Under the pieces are notes generated by a model. That model did no database searches and was not told where the DNA came from. It saw only the letters and a program-made list of their open reading frames with translations. From Pseudomonadota bacterium (GTDB lineage Bacteria; Pseudomonadota; Gammaproteobacteria; Pseudomonadales; Moraxellaceae), in contig JAJXWR010000013.1 in the NCBI GenBank assembly GCA_021781515.1, forward strand, positions 1 to 40,152: a DNA stretch of 40,152 nucleotides, given 5' to 3'. A program made the position numbers and the translations under genes. Shown in pieces: positions 16,860 through 26,800 of this stretch (its first letter is position 1; each line of letters starts with the position of its first letter).

Positions 16860-19361
16860 ATGATGCGACAGACTCGTCAGAAAATAATCGCCAGAGATTA
16901 TTATGCTTCCAGGAAAATGCGGTTGTCACTGGCTGTGGCGTCTGCTTTGCTGGGAACCTCTGCCTCTTGGGCAATGACTGCTGTCGATGATACGGCACTG
17001 GCCGGTGTGACCGGTCAGGACGGCCTGACGGTGACCATGAATTCTGCTTCGCAGATTGGTGGACCGAGTTCGGTGGCGAAATGGAATCCCGACGGCCTTG
17101 GAAATGCCGCCAGTGCGGCCATCTTGCTGGATGGTTTGCAGTTTAATTCCATCGGTGCGGACGGTGCGGCGGCGGCCAATTCGAATTTTCAGGTGAATAC
17201 GAACCTGAATGTTGGAACCGACAGCAGCGGTAATTCGGAAATCAATGTGGGAATGTCGTGGACCCGGATGCGTGAGTTGATCCCGGGTGTCTATATGGCC
17301 AATGGGTCGAGCGGCACCATGTTACAAAGCAGCTATAGTCTGGGCAGTATGGTGCTGGACAGCAATGGCAGTTTTGTCATGAGCAATTCCGGCACTGGAT
17401 TGTTATCAGGGGGGAGTGTCAGCAGCAATGGCGGTACCCCGGTTTTTAACGGAGTGGCTGGTCGACAACTGGAACTGACGCTGGGTACACCGCAGTTTGA
17501 TATTTCCAGTCCGGCAGGGCCCAGTGCCCAACTGTATTATCGTCAGGGAGGGGCGGGTAGCCCGGAACTGGTGATGGATAAGCTGTACTTGCAGATGGGC
17601 TTTCCGGCCTCTACGGGTGGGGTGATTGGTGCCTGCAGTTCAGCGTCTTCCTGTGGTTCATTCGTACCCGGGTCATCCGGACTGTATGTTGGGGCACCGA
17701 CGCTGAATTTTAATTTTAATTATCGCCTGGATTACATTGCTACGCCTCCTTCGGGTTCGTCGTATACCACTGTAGGGATGGCTCCCTATACACAGAGTTT
17801 GGCGTATACCGGGTGGACCGGTAATTTTAATAATGCAGAGTTGTTGATGTCGGGTGGTGGGGTCTGGTCCGGACAGTCGACGTATAATCCGAACGTCCCT
17901 TCTGGGCGGAATCAGGGGATGAATTTTGCGTTTCATGCAGATTATGCACCGGATTTTACTTGGCTAATGGGGCTGGGCACTGGATCAGAAATCCTGAAAT
18001 TCAGCGACTGGACCAAGTTGACTGGTGCGCAGTGGGCGCTGAATGCTCCGAACGTAACGCTGGATGTGGTGAACCCGGGGCAGGGACCGGGTGGGCTGTG
18101 TTGGGGCAATACGGTGTATGGTACCAATGCCGGAGCCTGTATGACCTCGTTTAAACGGGTGTATGACAATCTGCAGATTACGCCGCAGTACCTTGATGTA
18201 ACACCGGGGCTTGGTGCCGCTAATGCCACTGCGCTCGGCGTGGTGTTCCGCAATGTTTCCTTGCAGGCCTATGCCCAGAAAGTGGTCTTGCTGGACGATG
18301 CGAATAACACGGGTTCCTACACCGGTGCGGTAACGGCAGCAAATGGCCATGTTGTTCCTAAAACACGCAGTGAGGGGTGGGGACTGATTTATACCTTTGG
18401 GGCACTGGATGGCAATGTGTACCTCTATCCGGGCGACTATGCCCCGGGTTCCAGCACCCCGTCAGGGGATGGGGTGACCTTGGATGTGTTGTTAATGTCC
18501 CAGTCGACGGCTAATAATCCGAATAAATTGTTAGGCAATACCAACTTCATGATTGCCGACACGACTAAAGGCTATGGCATTGGGTTGTTGCAGGCCAACC
18601 TGTTGTTTGGTGCCCATCAGTTGGACTTTAATATGTTGCCCACCGGAATCAATCTGGTGACCAATGATATGCGTGCAGAGATCAATGGGCGTCTGGGTGG
18701 GGGATCGGTGCCCTCAATGACGGCGGTGATCAATATCGGTAATATTGATGTGAACCTCGAAGGGGGGATCAATCTGTTGATTACTGGCGAGACCACCAAG
18801 ACCCAGAGTCAGGATACGGCGACTAACAATCAGTACGCACTGTATGTGCCTGGCAGTTCGCCGTTGAGTGCCACCGGTGCCACGGTGGACAAGTACATTT
18901 ATAGCAATCCGTATTCGTCGGGGGCTGGCTACAATTATCTGGGTTTTTCTGGAACGATGACTTTGGGTAGTTCGGCGACTTTCGGTAAAGGCTGTTCCGA
19001 TCCTTCAGCGATGGGGGTGGGTTGTACGGACAGTTATATTTCTTTGGGTGAACCTTCACAGCCCGGTGTGGATGTGCGTTTTGCGGATTTACAGGGAACT
19101 CTGAGAATTTTGAATGGTAGAATATTTTTGGCCTCCGCTGGTGACCCGGTGATGGGTGGCCCGAATAGTCTGCCGGGGTTGCAGATTGCCGCCGATGTAC
19201 AGGTGGGAAGCACCGCTGGGGGGCAGGCGTTGGCCACCAATGTGATGCTGGGGACGCAAAATTCCTCAGGGTCATTTAGTGGCAACTATGCTGCATTGGG
19301 AAGTATTGTGATGCCTTCGGGGCAGATGTACAGTTCTATTGTTCTGAAACCGCAGCATTAG
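16860..19361 (+). CDS. Large secreted protein, GQDG-type N-terminus (member 4)
   Basis: This is the largest member, 833 residues. The signal peptide is at about 19-45 ('MRLSLAVASALLGTSASWA') after a basic N-terminus. The mature N-terminus 'MTAVDDTALAGVTGQDGLTV' carries the shared motif. Six cysteines form three pairs (5, 12 and 9 residues apart). The body contains many alternating beta-like stretches and repeated words such as 'NIGNIDVNLEGGINLL'. Possible starts are 16848 (TGATG overlap with member 3), 16860 and 16863. I prefer 16860 because GGGGGA lies just upstream. No membrane anchor or sortase motif is seen. It is probably a surface or filament protein. Confidence 0.8.
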   Translation: MMRQTRQKIIARDYYASRKMRLSLAVASALLGTSASWAMTAVDDTALAGVTGQDGLTVTMNSASQIGGPSSVAKWNPDGLGNAASAAILLDGLQFNSIGADGAAAANSNFQVNTNLNVGTDSSGNSEINVGMSWTRMRELIPGVYMANGSSGTMLQSSYSLGSMVLDSNGSFVMSNSGTGLLSGGSVSSNGGTPVFNGVAGRQLELTLGTPQFDISSPAGPSAQLYYRQGGAGSPELVMDKLYLQMGFPASTGGVIGACSSASSCGSFVPGSSGLYVGAPTLNFNFNYRLDYIATPPSGSSYTTVGMAPYTQSLAYTGWTGNFNNAELLMSGGGVWSGQSTYNPNVPSGRNQGMNFAFHADYAPDFTWLMGLGTGSEILKFSDWTKLTGAQWALNAPNVTLDVVNPGQGPGGLCWGNTVYGTNAGACMTSFKRVYDNLQITPQYLDVTPGLGAANATALGVVFRNVSLQAYAQKVVLLDDANNTGSYTGAVTAANGHVVPKTRSEGWGLIYTFGALDGNVYLYPGDYAPGSSTPSGDGVTLDVLLMSQSTANNPNKLLGNTNFMIADTTKGYGIGLLQANLLFGAHQLDFNMLPTGINLVTNDMRAEINGRLGGGSVPSMTAVINIGNIDVNLEGGINLLITGETTKTQSQDTATNNQYALYVPGSSPLSATGATVDKYIYSNPYSSGAGYNYLGFSGTMTLGSSATFGKGCSDPSAMGVGCTDSYISLGEPSQPGVDVRFADLQGTLRILNGRIFLASAGDPVMGGPNSLPGLQIAADVQVGSTAGGQALATNVMLGTQNSSGSFSGNYAALGSIVMPSGQMYSSIVLKPQH

Positions 19362-19393
19362 TCGCAGCCTTAGTTGTAGCGTTAGTCGTAGAA
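19358..19393 (+). repeat. Three 12-base repeats with serial in-frame TAG stops
   Basis: TTAGTCGCAGCC, TTAGTTGTAGCG and TTAGTCGTAGAA lie head to tail. The first TAG is the stop of the 833-residue protein. Because the unit is 12 bases, four more TAG codons follow in the same frame within 30 bases. Confidence 0.6.
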
Positions 19394-19413
19394 AGTGTGT
19401 TCTGGAAGTATAT

Positions 19414-20211
19414 ATGAGTGCTACGTTCATGCCTGTCACCGAAGACAGGCAGCCTGCGAAGTGGCTGGAGATGTTCGCAGAGCGGGGGTATCTGTTATTC
19501 AGCAATTGTCTGCAAGGCACTGAGATTCACCGGTATCGCAGTTGGCTGGAACAGGCTATCGAAGCAGAAGCCCACTGGCGGGGTCAGCGACAGGGGCATG
19601 ATGCGTATCAGTGCGTTTTTTTACCGTACCACCATCAAGGTTTTTTTGAGTTGTTGAGACATGAACTCTTGTCTCAGATCATCAATCTGTTACTAGGTGC
19701 ACAATGCACGCTTTATTCGTTCAGCAATTCCAGCATGCCGTCAGGAGCTGGTAATTTTTCTTCCAGAATTCATGTGGATCGGCATTATTTTACAGGGTCC
19801 TGGCTGGAAGGGGTTGGTGTCTTGTTAGCGCTGGATGATTTTTGCGAAGCCAATGGAGCGTCTTGGTGGCTTGCTGGTTCGCACACGCATGCTGAAGCTC
19901 CGATGGCTGAGCATTTCTATGCGTCAGCGCAGCGTCTTTGTGTTCCTGCCGGTTCTTTGCTCATCTTTCATCCCAGGCTATGGCATGCTGGAGGCATTAA
20001 TCAAACCACCACGCCTCGGCATGCGGTGACCATGGCCTTTTGTAAGCCGCATATCAAACCCCGACTGAATTTTTTAGCACTGATGCAAGGCCGATTGCCC
20101 GAAGATCCGCAAGTATTACAGCGGCTAGGGATGTATGCACAACCGCCGGAGTCGCTGGAGCAGTTTTATTCCGCAAAACCGACGCATTCACAGGATCTGC
20201 GCAACTGCTGA
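19414..20211 (+). CDS. Phytanoyl-CoA dioxygenase (PhyH)-family Fe(II)/2-oxoglutarate oxygenase
   Basis: This 265-residue protein has the double-stranded beta-helix core of PhyH-like non-heme iron oxygenases. The iron-binding HxD is in 'RIHVDRHYFTG', the distal His in 'FHPRLWHAGGINQT', and an Arg suitable for 2-oxoglutarate binding follows in 'TPRHAVTMAF'. The section 'LDDFCEANGASWWLAGSH' is typical of the family. The substrate cannot be told from sequence. Relatives modify lipids, small metabolites or sugar-linked molecules. It lies 52 bases after the secreted-protein cluster and 24 before a glycosyltransferase-like gene, so a role in modifying a surface glycan or lipid is possible but inferred. 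Confidence 0.82.
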   Translation: MSATFMPVTEDRQPAKWLEMFAERGYLLFSNCLQGTEIHRYRSWLEQAIEAEAHWRGQRQGHDAYQCVFLPYHHQGFFELLRHELLSQIINLLLGAQCTLYSFSNSSMPSGAGNFSSRIHVDRHYFTGSWLEGVGVLLALDDFCEANGASWWLAGSHTHAEAPMAEHFYASAQRLCVPAGSLLIFHPRLWHAGGINQTTTPRHAVTMAFCKPHIKPRLNFLALMQGRLPEDPQVLQRLGMYAQPPESLEQFYSAKPTHSQDLRNC

Positions 20212-20235
20212 CCTATCATTTCCGGGAACCATGTA

Positions 20236-20910
20236 TTGAATCGCCAGATGAATTTGTCGTTGACACTGTTGTCAACCCGGCACAGTGATGAACGGGTAAA
20301 TCAGGCCCTGTGGGAAGCCTTGCAGAAACTACATACGCTCAGGGATTTTCAGGTCATTCTCGTCAATGATCTTTTTGCCGCCTGGGAGGTTCCGGCGGTA
20401 GATTTTCCACTGGAGTGTCTGAATACCGCAGGCATGGGGCAATATCAGGCGATATTGCAGGGATTAACACGTTGTCGCAGTGACATTGTTATTATTTTTG
20501 ATCCGGATTATGCGGCAATACTGGATGTATTGGTGGATCAGTTGCTGTCTGCCTGTGCGTTGGGCTTTGACTGGGTATTACTGCGGCGCTTACAGCGGCC
20601 GGGAGTGGCTGCCTCAAGGCGCTGGCTATCCAATAGTTATAACCAGTTGTTGCGATGGATGTGCGCTCTTGGTGTACATGATATCAATAGTCCGGTAATG
20701 GCATTGACAGCAACGGCACTGCGACAGTTGCCTGACTTGCCGCAAGGCGAAGTTAAACTGCACCTGTATGACCGGTTATCCGGGCGAGTGACAGAAATTG
20801 CAGCCGATGCCCCGCAGTCTCCGGGGCGCAGCAGTTATTCCCTGTGGAATTTGCTGCCAGTCCTTGTCGCCAGAGTGCTGGCGGTGTTGCAGTATTTTTA
20901 CTACCGTTAA
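20236..20910 (+). CDS. Glycosyltransferase family 2-like protein
   Basis: This 224-residue protein looks like a GT-A fold, GT2-type transferase. An N-terminal beta-alpha unit ('NLSLTLLSTRHSDERVNQAL'), 'FQVILVNDLF' and the acidic motif 'DIVIIFDPDYAAILDVL' (about 91-107, DPD in place of DxD) are visible. It is close in style to dolichol-phosphate mannose synthase-like enzymes, with a hydrophobic C-terminal stretch. It has no full transmembrane domain. The start is TTG 20236 or ATG 20248. The N-terminal nucleotide site is weaker than usual, so donor specificity and activity are uncertain. It ends 6 bases before the convergent acetyltransferase. Confidence 0.65.
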   Translation: MNRQMNLSLTLLSTRHSDERVNQALWEALQKLHTLRDFQVILVNDLFAAWEVPAVDFPLECLNTAGMGQYQAILQGLTRCRSDIVIIFDPDYAAILDVLVDQLLSACALGFDWVLLRRLQRPGVAASRRWLSNSYNQLLRWMCALGVHDINSPVMALTATALRQLPDLPQGEVKLHLYDRLSGRVTEIAADAPQSPGRSSYSLWNLLPVLVARVLAVLQYFYYR

Positions 20911-20916
20911 TGCGAT

Positions 20917-21888
20917 TTAGTCGGATACGGGGCCAGCGTACCAGTGCAAACTGTGGTGTACCGCCTTGAGTCGGGAAAAGCGCTCTAACACCCGATAGGC
21001 CTGCAAATGTGTCTGGGAAATGCGAATCTCGCAAAAGAGGTATGGGGTATCGCTGATCTGCTGGTGCAGTTGATGGATGAGTGGATAATAGACTCCTTGA
21101 CTACCGGGGATCGCCAGTACCAGACCATTTGCATAATAGCGTAATTGATTCAGGGATTCTGGTAGGATGAAGGCTTCGAGGAGGCCGATGGCGATTATCT
21201 GGTGGTTTTTTTCATAAATAACGGCTGGATTTGCAGTTGAAATGCCCAGAGGAGTGGTCTGTGGGGCTAACAGACGTTGAATCCAGGCCGCATACAGTGC
21301 AGACGATTGTGGTCTCAGCAATGGATCGCGCTGAAATCGTGACTCAATAGTGGATTGCTGTACGATTTGCAGGATGGCAGGGTAATCCGTGGCCCTGTAG
21401 GGGCGTGTATGGCTCATCATTGGGCTTTTGCGGGAGTGACTGAGTGGATGGCTATTGATAAACGTCAGTTTGGTGTCCATCAGTCGAAACCCGAGGTGCA
21501 GTAACTCATTGAGCAATGACCAATGTGTGGCATTGATTTCCAGGTGCCAGTGCCGGATGTCGTTGTTGTGTAACAAGCTAGAGAGCAGAAGGCGACAGGT
21601 ACTGCATAACTCTGTCTGTTTCATGGTACTCAGCAGTTGAATTTGTCCCATGGGCAAGCCAAAAAAATCACTATCCCACGGTAAAGGTTTCCAGGACAGC
21701 AATACAGCACCGCTTTGGTGTGGTAACCAGTAGTGTTTGCTGTAACCTAAGGTGTCGATGTAAGCGAGTTCCGCAACCGTTGCGTGCGTGGTGAAGGGCT
21801 TGTTTTGCCAGCGTGAACTGGAACCCAACAGTGACCAGTCCAGGGAGCGCAACGCTTCGGGAGGCAGTTCCGGGTGAGTAATAGACAT
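20917..21888 (-). CDS. WecD-like GNAT-family acetyltransferase
   Basis: This 323-residue protein contains 'KPLPWDSDFFGLPMGQIQLL' (residues 67-86), a hallmark of WecD/RffC-type enzymes that acetylate amino sugars on nucleotide donors. A GNAT core with 'YRATDYPAILQIVQQS' and a C-terminal 'ISQTHLQAYRVLERFSRLKA' follows. The GNAT acetyl-CoA loop is not perfectly conserved. Its start overlaps the stop of the upstream membrane protein by one base (TAATG), so the two are translated together. The likely role is decoration of a surface glycan; the substrate is unknown. Confidence 0.7.
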   Translation of the reverse strand: MSITHPELPPEALRSLDWSLLGSSSRWQNKPFTTHATVAELAYIDTLGYSKHYWLPHQSGAVLLSWKPLPWDSDFFGLPMGQIQLLSTMKQTELCSTCRLLLSSLLHNNDIRHWHLEINATHWSLLNELLHLGFRLMDTKLTFINSHPLSHSRKSPMMSHTRPYRATDYPAILQIVQQSTIESRFQRDPLLRPQSSALYAAWIQRLLAPQTTPLGISTANPAVIYEKNHQIIAIGLLEAFILPESLNQLRYYANGLVLAIPGSQGVYYPLIHQLHQQISDTPYLFCEIRISQTHLQAYRVLERFSRLKAVHHSLHWYAGPVSD

Positions 21889-23531
21889 TAGTACATCTGT
21901 TCCTTGAACTGTGAATGATCCGAGAGTCGATAGTTAGTAATATATACCTGATGCCTGCCTGCATGAAACAGCGGGCGACACACGCTACATTCAAGATTGC
22001 CGACAAACAAGGCATAGGTCGTCACTGCGGGATCCGGCGTGAATAGGGTCATGTATTGATAATAGGGTGCTTGAGGAAACAGGGTGAGTAGTTCGCCGTT
22101 CAGTGAATGTAGCGCCATCCCGGCGTTGACGGGGGTCAGACCAACGTGCAGTGAAGGGGGAAGTTGATCTGGATCCAGGAAGTAGAGGACATCGGTGTCA
22201 TTGATCAACAGGTAGGTGATGCCGGGAATTTTATGGACAGCCTGAGTGATGAAATCGGCCTGCCAGCGTATGGCTCGCAAATCAGCCTGATCCACCCAGA
22301 GAAATTGCGTAGCGACCGGCCCCACACCAGCGACGGGCCAGCGTCCTTCAGGTGCCCATTGATAACGCAGGGGGTCGAGTTGCAGGCTGTGGTATGCAAT
22401 GAGATACAACACATAGGCAATCAAGGTGGCAGTGAGGGCTTTACGTGTCTGTTGCATCCAGGTGGCTGTCCATAGCGAATGCATCAGGCTGGCCCAGCCC
22501 AACAGCAAGGCGGGCAGTAAAATGACAAAGTAGCGGTCTTCGTAAAAAGACGCATGTAAACTGACGGTCAACAAAAACCATGCGCTGGAGAGCACTGCTC
22601 CTAGCCACAGTTCAACGTGGCGACGCAGACGCAGCGTCCATAGTCCAGCCAACCCGGGGAGTACCCAGAACGGTGAAAAATTACTTAAAAACTGACTGAA
22701 CTGGTAGCGGGGGCTAAAGTCGAAATGACTCATGTGTTGCCGCAAGAGGATACGCCAAGTCCAGTAATCGCTAGGATGCCGCAGATGCAGCAGTAAGAAT
22801 ATAAAGTAGAGCAGACCGGGAGTTAAGGTAATCATCAGGTTTTTATAATTTTTTTGACGCAGATCCAGAAAAACAAAGGGGATGATGATGAGTAAGGCAT
22901 CGGGGCGTACAAAAGGCAGGAATGCTGCACAGGCGGCCCGGGCGCGGTGCTGTTGTTGCAGGTGGAGCACCAGCAGCCAGGAATTACAGAAAAACAGCAG
23001 CAGTTCTCCCAGGAAACTGACCGAAACAAAAACAAACAACGGCATCAGGCCCAGTAGCCACAGGGCGGCCAGCGCAATACCCGGAGCAATTTCCAGCAGA
23101 CGCATTGACCGGTACAGTCCATAGAGTCCGGTAATGCCAAGCAAAGCATGCAGTGCTCGCAAGCCGCACAGATTATAATGGGTCGCCCAGCCGAGCAGAC
23201 CATCAATCAGCAGATTTCCGGGCAGTACGTAGTTCCATAGGTAAAGCGCCGGCTGTGTCCAGGCCTGGCGGCTGAGAAAATAGCGGTAGGCATCATCCAT
23301 GTTGAGTATGGGTAAACTGTCAACCCAATCGCCGGCCCAATGCAGGTCGGGTCGACACACCTGTTGACTGAGGTACAGGTACAGTCCGGTTAACAGCAAG
23401 ACACTGCTCAGCACGCATAGTGGCTCAATATATCTGAATCTTTTATATTTTTTGCCACTGGCGGGCCATGGGGGTGAAGCAGATGATGGAAACTTGGGGT
23501 CAACCGGCATTTCAGGATCCAGAGCAGCCAA
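21888..23531 (-). CDS. Multi-pass membrane protein, GT-C glycosyltransferase-like
   Basis: This 547-residue protein has about ten to twelve transmembrane helices after a Pro-rich cytoplasmic N-terminus. Between the first two helices lies 'PILNMDDAYRYFLSRQAW', an acidic loop motif like the catalytic Asp-containing first loop of GT-C (GT39/ArnT/PMT-like) enzymes. The C-terminal ~180 residues form a soluble periplasmic domain. Such enzymes transfer sugars from polyprenyl-phosphate carriers on the periplasmic side. With the WecD-like partner downstream in the same unit it may form a small glycan-decoration module. The assignment rests on topology and the DD loop, not on full family identity. Confidence 0.68.
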   Translation of the reverse strand: MAALDPEMPVDPKFPSSASPPWPASGKKYKRFRYIEPLCVLSSVLLLTGLYLYLSQQVCRPDLHWAGDWVDSLPILNMDDAYRYFLSRQAWTQPALYLWNYVLPGNLLIDGLLGWATHYNLCGLRALHALLGITGLYGLYRSMRLLEIAPGIALAALWLLGLMPLFVFVSVSFLGELLLFFCNSWLLVLHLQQQHRARAACAAFLPFVRPDALLIIIPFVFLDLRQKNYKNLMITLTPGLLYFIFLLLHLRHPSDYWTWRILLRQHMSHFDFSPRYQFSQFLSNFSPFWVLPGLAGLWTLRLRRHVELWLGAVLSSAWFLLTVSLHASFYEDRYFVILLPALLLGWASLMHSLWTATWMQQTRKALTATLIAYVLYLIAYHSLQLDPLRYQWAPEGRWPVAGVGPVATQFLWVDQADLRAIRWQADFITQAVHKIPGITYLLINDTDVLYFLDPDQLPPSLHVGLTPVNAGMALHSLNGELLTLFPQAPYYQYMTLFTPDPAVTTYALFVGNLECSVCRPLFHAGRHQVYITNYRLSDHSQFKEQMY

Positions 23532-23734
23532 CGGTGAGAATGATTCATTAAATCATAGAAAAAACAAAGAGATTTGTCAATAAATTCAAGTATCATGGCC
23601 TGATTCACAGGCGGATACCACCTATTGAAGCAGTGCCTGTAGTGCGATGACTGTGTAGGGATGCATTTGTGTTTGTTGCTGTATTTCTCAATGGTTAGGT
23701 AAACTGTGTGGTAATCATGATGCCCATGCGGCGA

Positions 23735-23762
23735 TTCAGTTCTATAATAGGCCTGATATAAT
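23735..23762 (+). promoter_or_regulatory. Probable sigma-70 promoter
   Basis: A perfect TATAAT (-10, 23757-23762) lies 16 bases after TTCAGT (23735-23740), a weak -35. The predicted start is about 23769, which gives a leader of about 100 bases before the DUF748 gene. The only nearby gene on this strand is that one. Confidence 0.5.
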
Positions 23763-23801
23763 GTGTATCATGAATTTTTTTTAACCAAGATAGCAGACAC
23801 T

Positions 23802-23870
23802 GAGGGAGGTTGTGAGAAACAGGCTGCCATAGGCAGGCGCTATCCCTCCCCGTTTTGACGGGGTTTTCTT
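23802..23870 (+). promoter_or_regulatory. Structured leader with terminator-like hairpin
   Basis: CCCCG (23848-23852) and CGGGG (23859-23863) form a hairpin followed by TTTTCTT, which reads as an intrinsic terminator. Upstream, GGGAGG (23804-23809) can instead pair with CCTCCC (23845-23850), enclosing a small perfect hairpin CTGCC-ATA-GGCAG (23824-23836). The two folds share bases 23848-23850 and exclude each other, as in attenuators and riboswitches. A roughly 100-base terminated small RNA, or a hairpin that hides a GGGG ribosome binding site, are alternatives. No known riboswitch class was recognised. Confidence 0.45.
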
Positions 23871-23880
23871 GCACAGTGCA

Positions 23881-26800
23881 ATGGCCGTAGTTTCATGGTT
23901 GAGGCGGGGATTACTGCGCACGGTGATCTGGTTATTGACGGGCCTGATCGTTTTACATGCGTCGTTAACCTGGATAGTGCCACTTCTTGTTCGTAAAGGC
24001 GTTGAGTCGTGGTTGCTGACGCATAAAGATGCCGTGGTAAAAATTCAGAAAATTCACTTTAACCCCTGGGTGGGTAGTCTGGCCTTTCGTGGAGTAGACA
24101 TTTATTTGCCCCATCATCCACAGCACCCGGTACTGAATTTACGTTCTTTAGAGATTCAGCCGTCGTTTATGGCCTTGCTGCATAGAAAAATCATCATTAA
24201 ATCGATCACGTTGTTTGAACCCCACCTCTGGTTGATTGCCGATGCCAAGGGGGAGTGGAATGTGAATGAATTGTTGCAGTCCTCCGCAACGCCACCACCC
24301 CGGCAAAATCCAGAGGAAAATGCGGCGGCACCGGGGTGGCTGATTCGCTCGTTTCAGGTGTATGAACTGCATCTGCATATCCTGGATACCCGTCATGATT
24401 TGAGTAAGCCGCTTTTACTGGTATTGCACCGTTCGCGTCTGGAGAATATTGGCACCATTGGCCGTCATGTTGGCCAGATACACCTTCATTTGCATGGGGA
24501 TTTGCCTGGAGAAAAACCCTGGCGTCTGATCTGGGATGGTAGTTTAGCGTTGAAACCCTTGCAAAGTGCTGGGCATATCCAACTGAGCCAGGTGAATTTT
24601 AGGGATTTGCGTACTCCGGTTCGTCAAGTGTATCCGCTGGATATTCGTCATGGCGTCTTGCAGTCACTGAGTTTTGATTACAGTGCCCGGATGGCTGCAG
24701 GTCAGTTGCAGGGATCGGTGCATAATCTGGCGTTACAGGTACAGGGTGTAGATGTGTACGGTGTCGTCAACGGCGTAGATAACAAACGGTCACCACGACT
24801 GATCCTGCGCCAGCTGCGGGTTGAGCAACTGGCAGCGGAGCTTAGCCAACACACCCTGGCGATAAAATCAGTCAGTCTGGATGCCCCTGAACTATTGACG
24901 CACCGCAATCAACAGGGGCAAATCGATGTGGTGCAATTGCTGCAAAAACTGATTCCGCCGCCCGATCCGACCTCACCGTCCTGGCAGGTTGCGCTGCAGG
25001 AATTGCAGATGAACGATGGAAAAGTACATTTTAATGATCTGGCAGATCCGCAGGATAAGGAACTGTTTTTTCAAAATATGCAATTGCGGTTACAGCATCT
25101 GGATACAGGGTCGGCGAGCCTGTGGCCGTTACAGTTTGTTGCCCGAGGGCCGTTGCTGGGGACATTGCGGATCAGGGGGAAAGTCAATAAAACCGCAGGC
25201 GATCTGGACTGGCAGGCAGAAGGCTTACATATTCCGAATTTCAATCCCTTGTTGCCTAAGGCGGCGGGTATTGACGTGCAATCCGGCTTTCTGGATGCGC
25301 ACGGTGTCTTCAGGGGGCAATGGCAGCAGTTGAGCACCATGCAGACCACCGCTTCTGTAGTCATGCGTCAGGTACAGGCGCATCTGGCGGCCGCCGGTGG
25401 GGTGCAATTGGCTTGGCAACTGGCCCGTCTGCAGGGGGACTGGCGCGATCGTCAGGGATTACGCTTGGCGGGACAATGGCAGAACTTGCAGGCGCAACAG
25501 GCACAAATACAGTGGACTCAGCCGACATTGTCTTTCAATGGGATGACCCTTGATGCCCGTCTGCGACAGTTACAACTGGCTACATTGACTGAGGAGCAGG
25601 GACAGGCCTCTGGCCCATGGGGAAGCCTGCAAGTGGCGGATGCTGGGCTGTATGCATTAAAGACACCGCTGGATGCTTCACTGGTTCAGGTGGATACGCT
25701 GCAGGTACAGGGGGTGCAGTCACGTATTCTGCAATCGGGAAAAACGCTGGGTGCTTCGTTGCAGAAATTGGCGCTACAACAAATTCACTGGAATAGTCAA
25801 TCCCAGCGGTTGCGGGTGGCGGACATCCAGAGTCAGGGGACGGCCGTTTCCTTGCAGAAGCAGCCGCACCCGGTGCAATGGAAATGTCAGTCCGTGGATC
25901 TGAGCGGTTTATCCTGGAATGAAAATTCACAACAGGGGGAGTGGACTGTGGCACAGCTTCAGGGGCTGACCTGGACCGGTGCCAAACCCTGGCTGGATCT
26001 GGAGCGTTTGCAGATCCCGGCAGGACAGTTGGATCTGCTGCAACATCGCTTGCAGACTGGGGCGGTGCAACTGCATGTACGTTCAACCCGGCTGGCCGTC
26101 ACACCAGACAATCAACTGAAAATGGTGCAGGAACTGGGTTTGCCTGGCCATGCGACGCCTCAGGCCAGTGCTCCCTCGTCGGCGGCCTGGGGCATCCATG
26201 TGGATGGCCTGCATGCCGTCGTCGATCGGTTGCAGATTCATGATCGGGTACTGGAACGTGCACCGATTGTTGTGCAACAACTGGTACTGGATAATCAGGC
26301 GATAGATTCCAGGCAATCAACACCCAGTACCCTGCATCTGGCGTTTCAGCTTCAGCCTTCTGGTGCCATTGACTGGCAAGGCCAATGGATGCTGAATCCA
26401 CTGCGTGTACAGGGGAATCTCAGTGTACAGGCGCTGGATATGTTGTGGTTGCAACCGTATCTGGAGCAGACCTCCCGCCTGCACATGCAGCATGGCAATT
26501 TTTCGGCGCAAGGGGCAGTGGATTATTCGGCAACAGCGGCGCATTATCAGGGATCTATGGTGCTGAACGACACGTCGTTTGAAGACCAGGCGCAGCAACC
26601 GGTATTATCCTGGGCATCGGTAGCGGTGCCTGATTTGCGGGTTCAGGTTCCCGGCCATACTCATATCGCCCAAGTCGTAATCAATAATCTGTTCAGTCGC
26701 GTCGAAATTGAACAGGACAAGACGTTGAACTGGTTGAATCTGCTGACCCCGGCGACAGCAACGGCTCAGGTCGCCACCGCAGCGACGCCATCAGTGCCAT

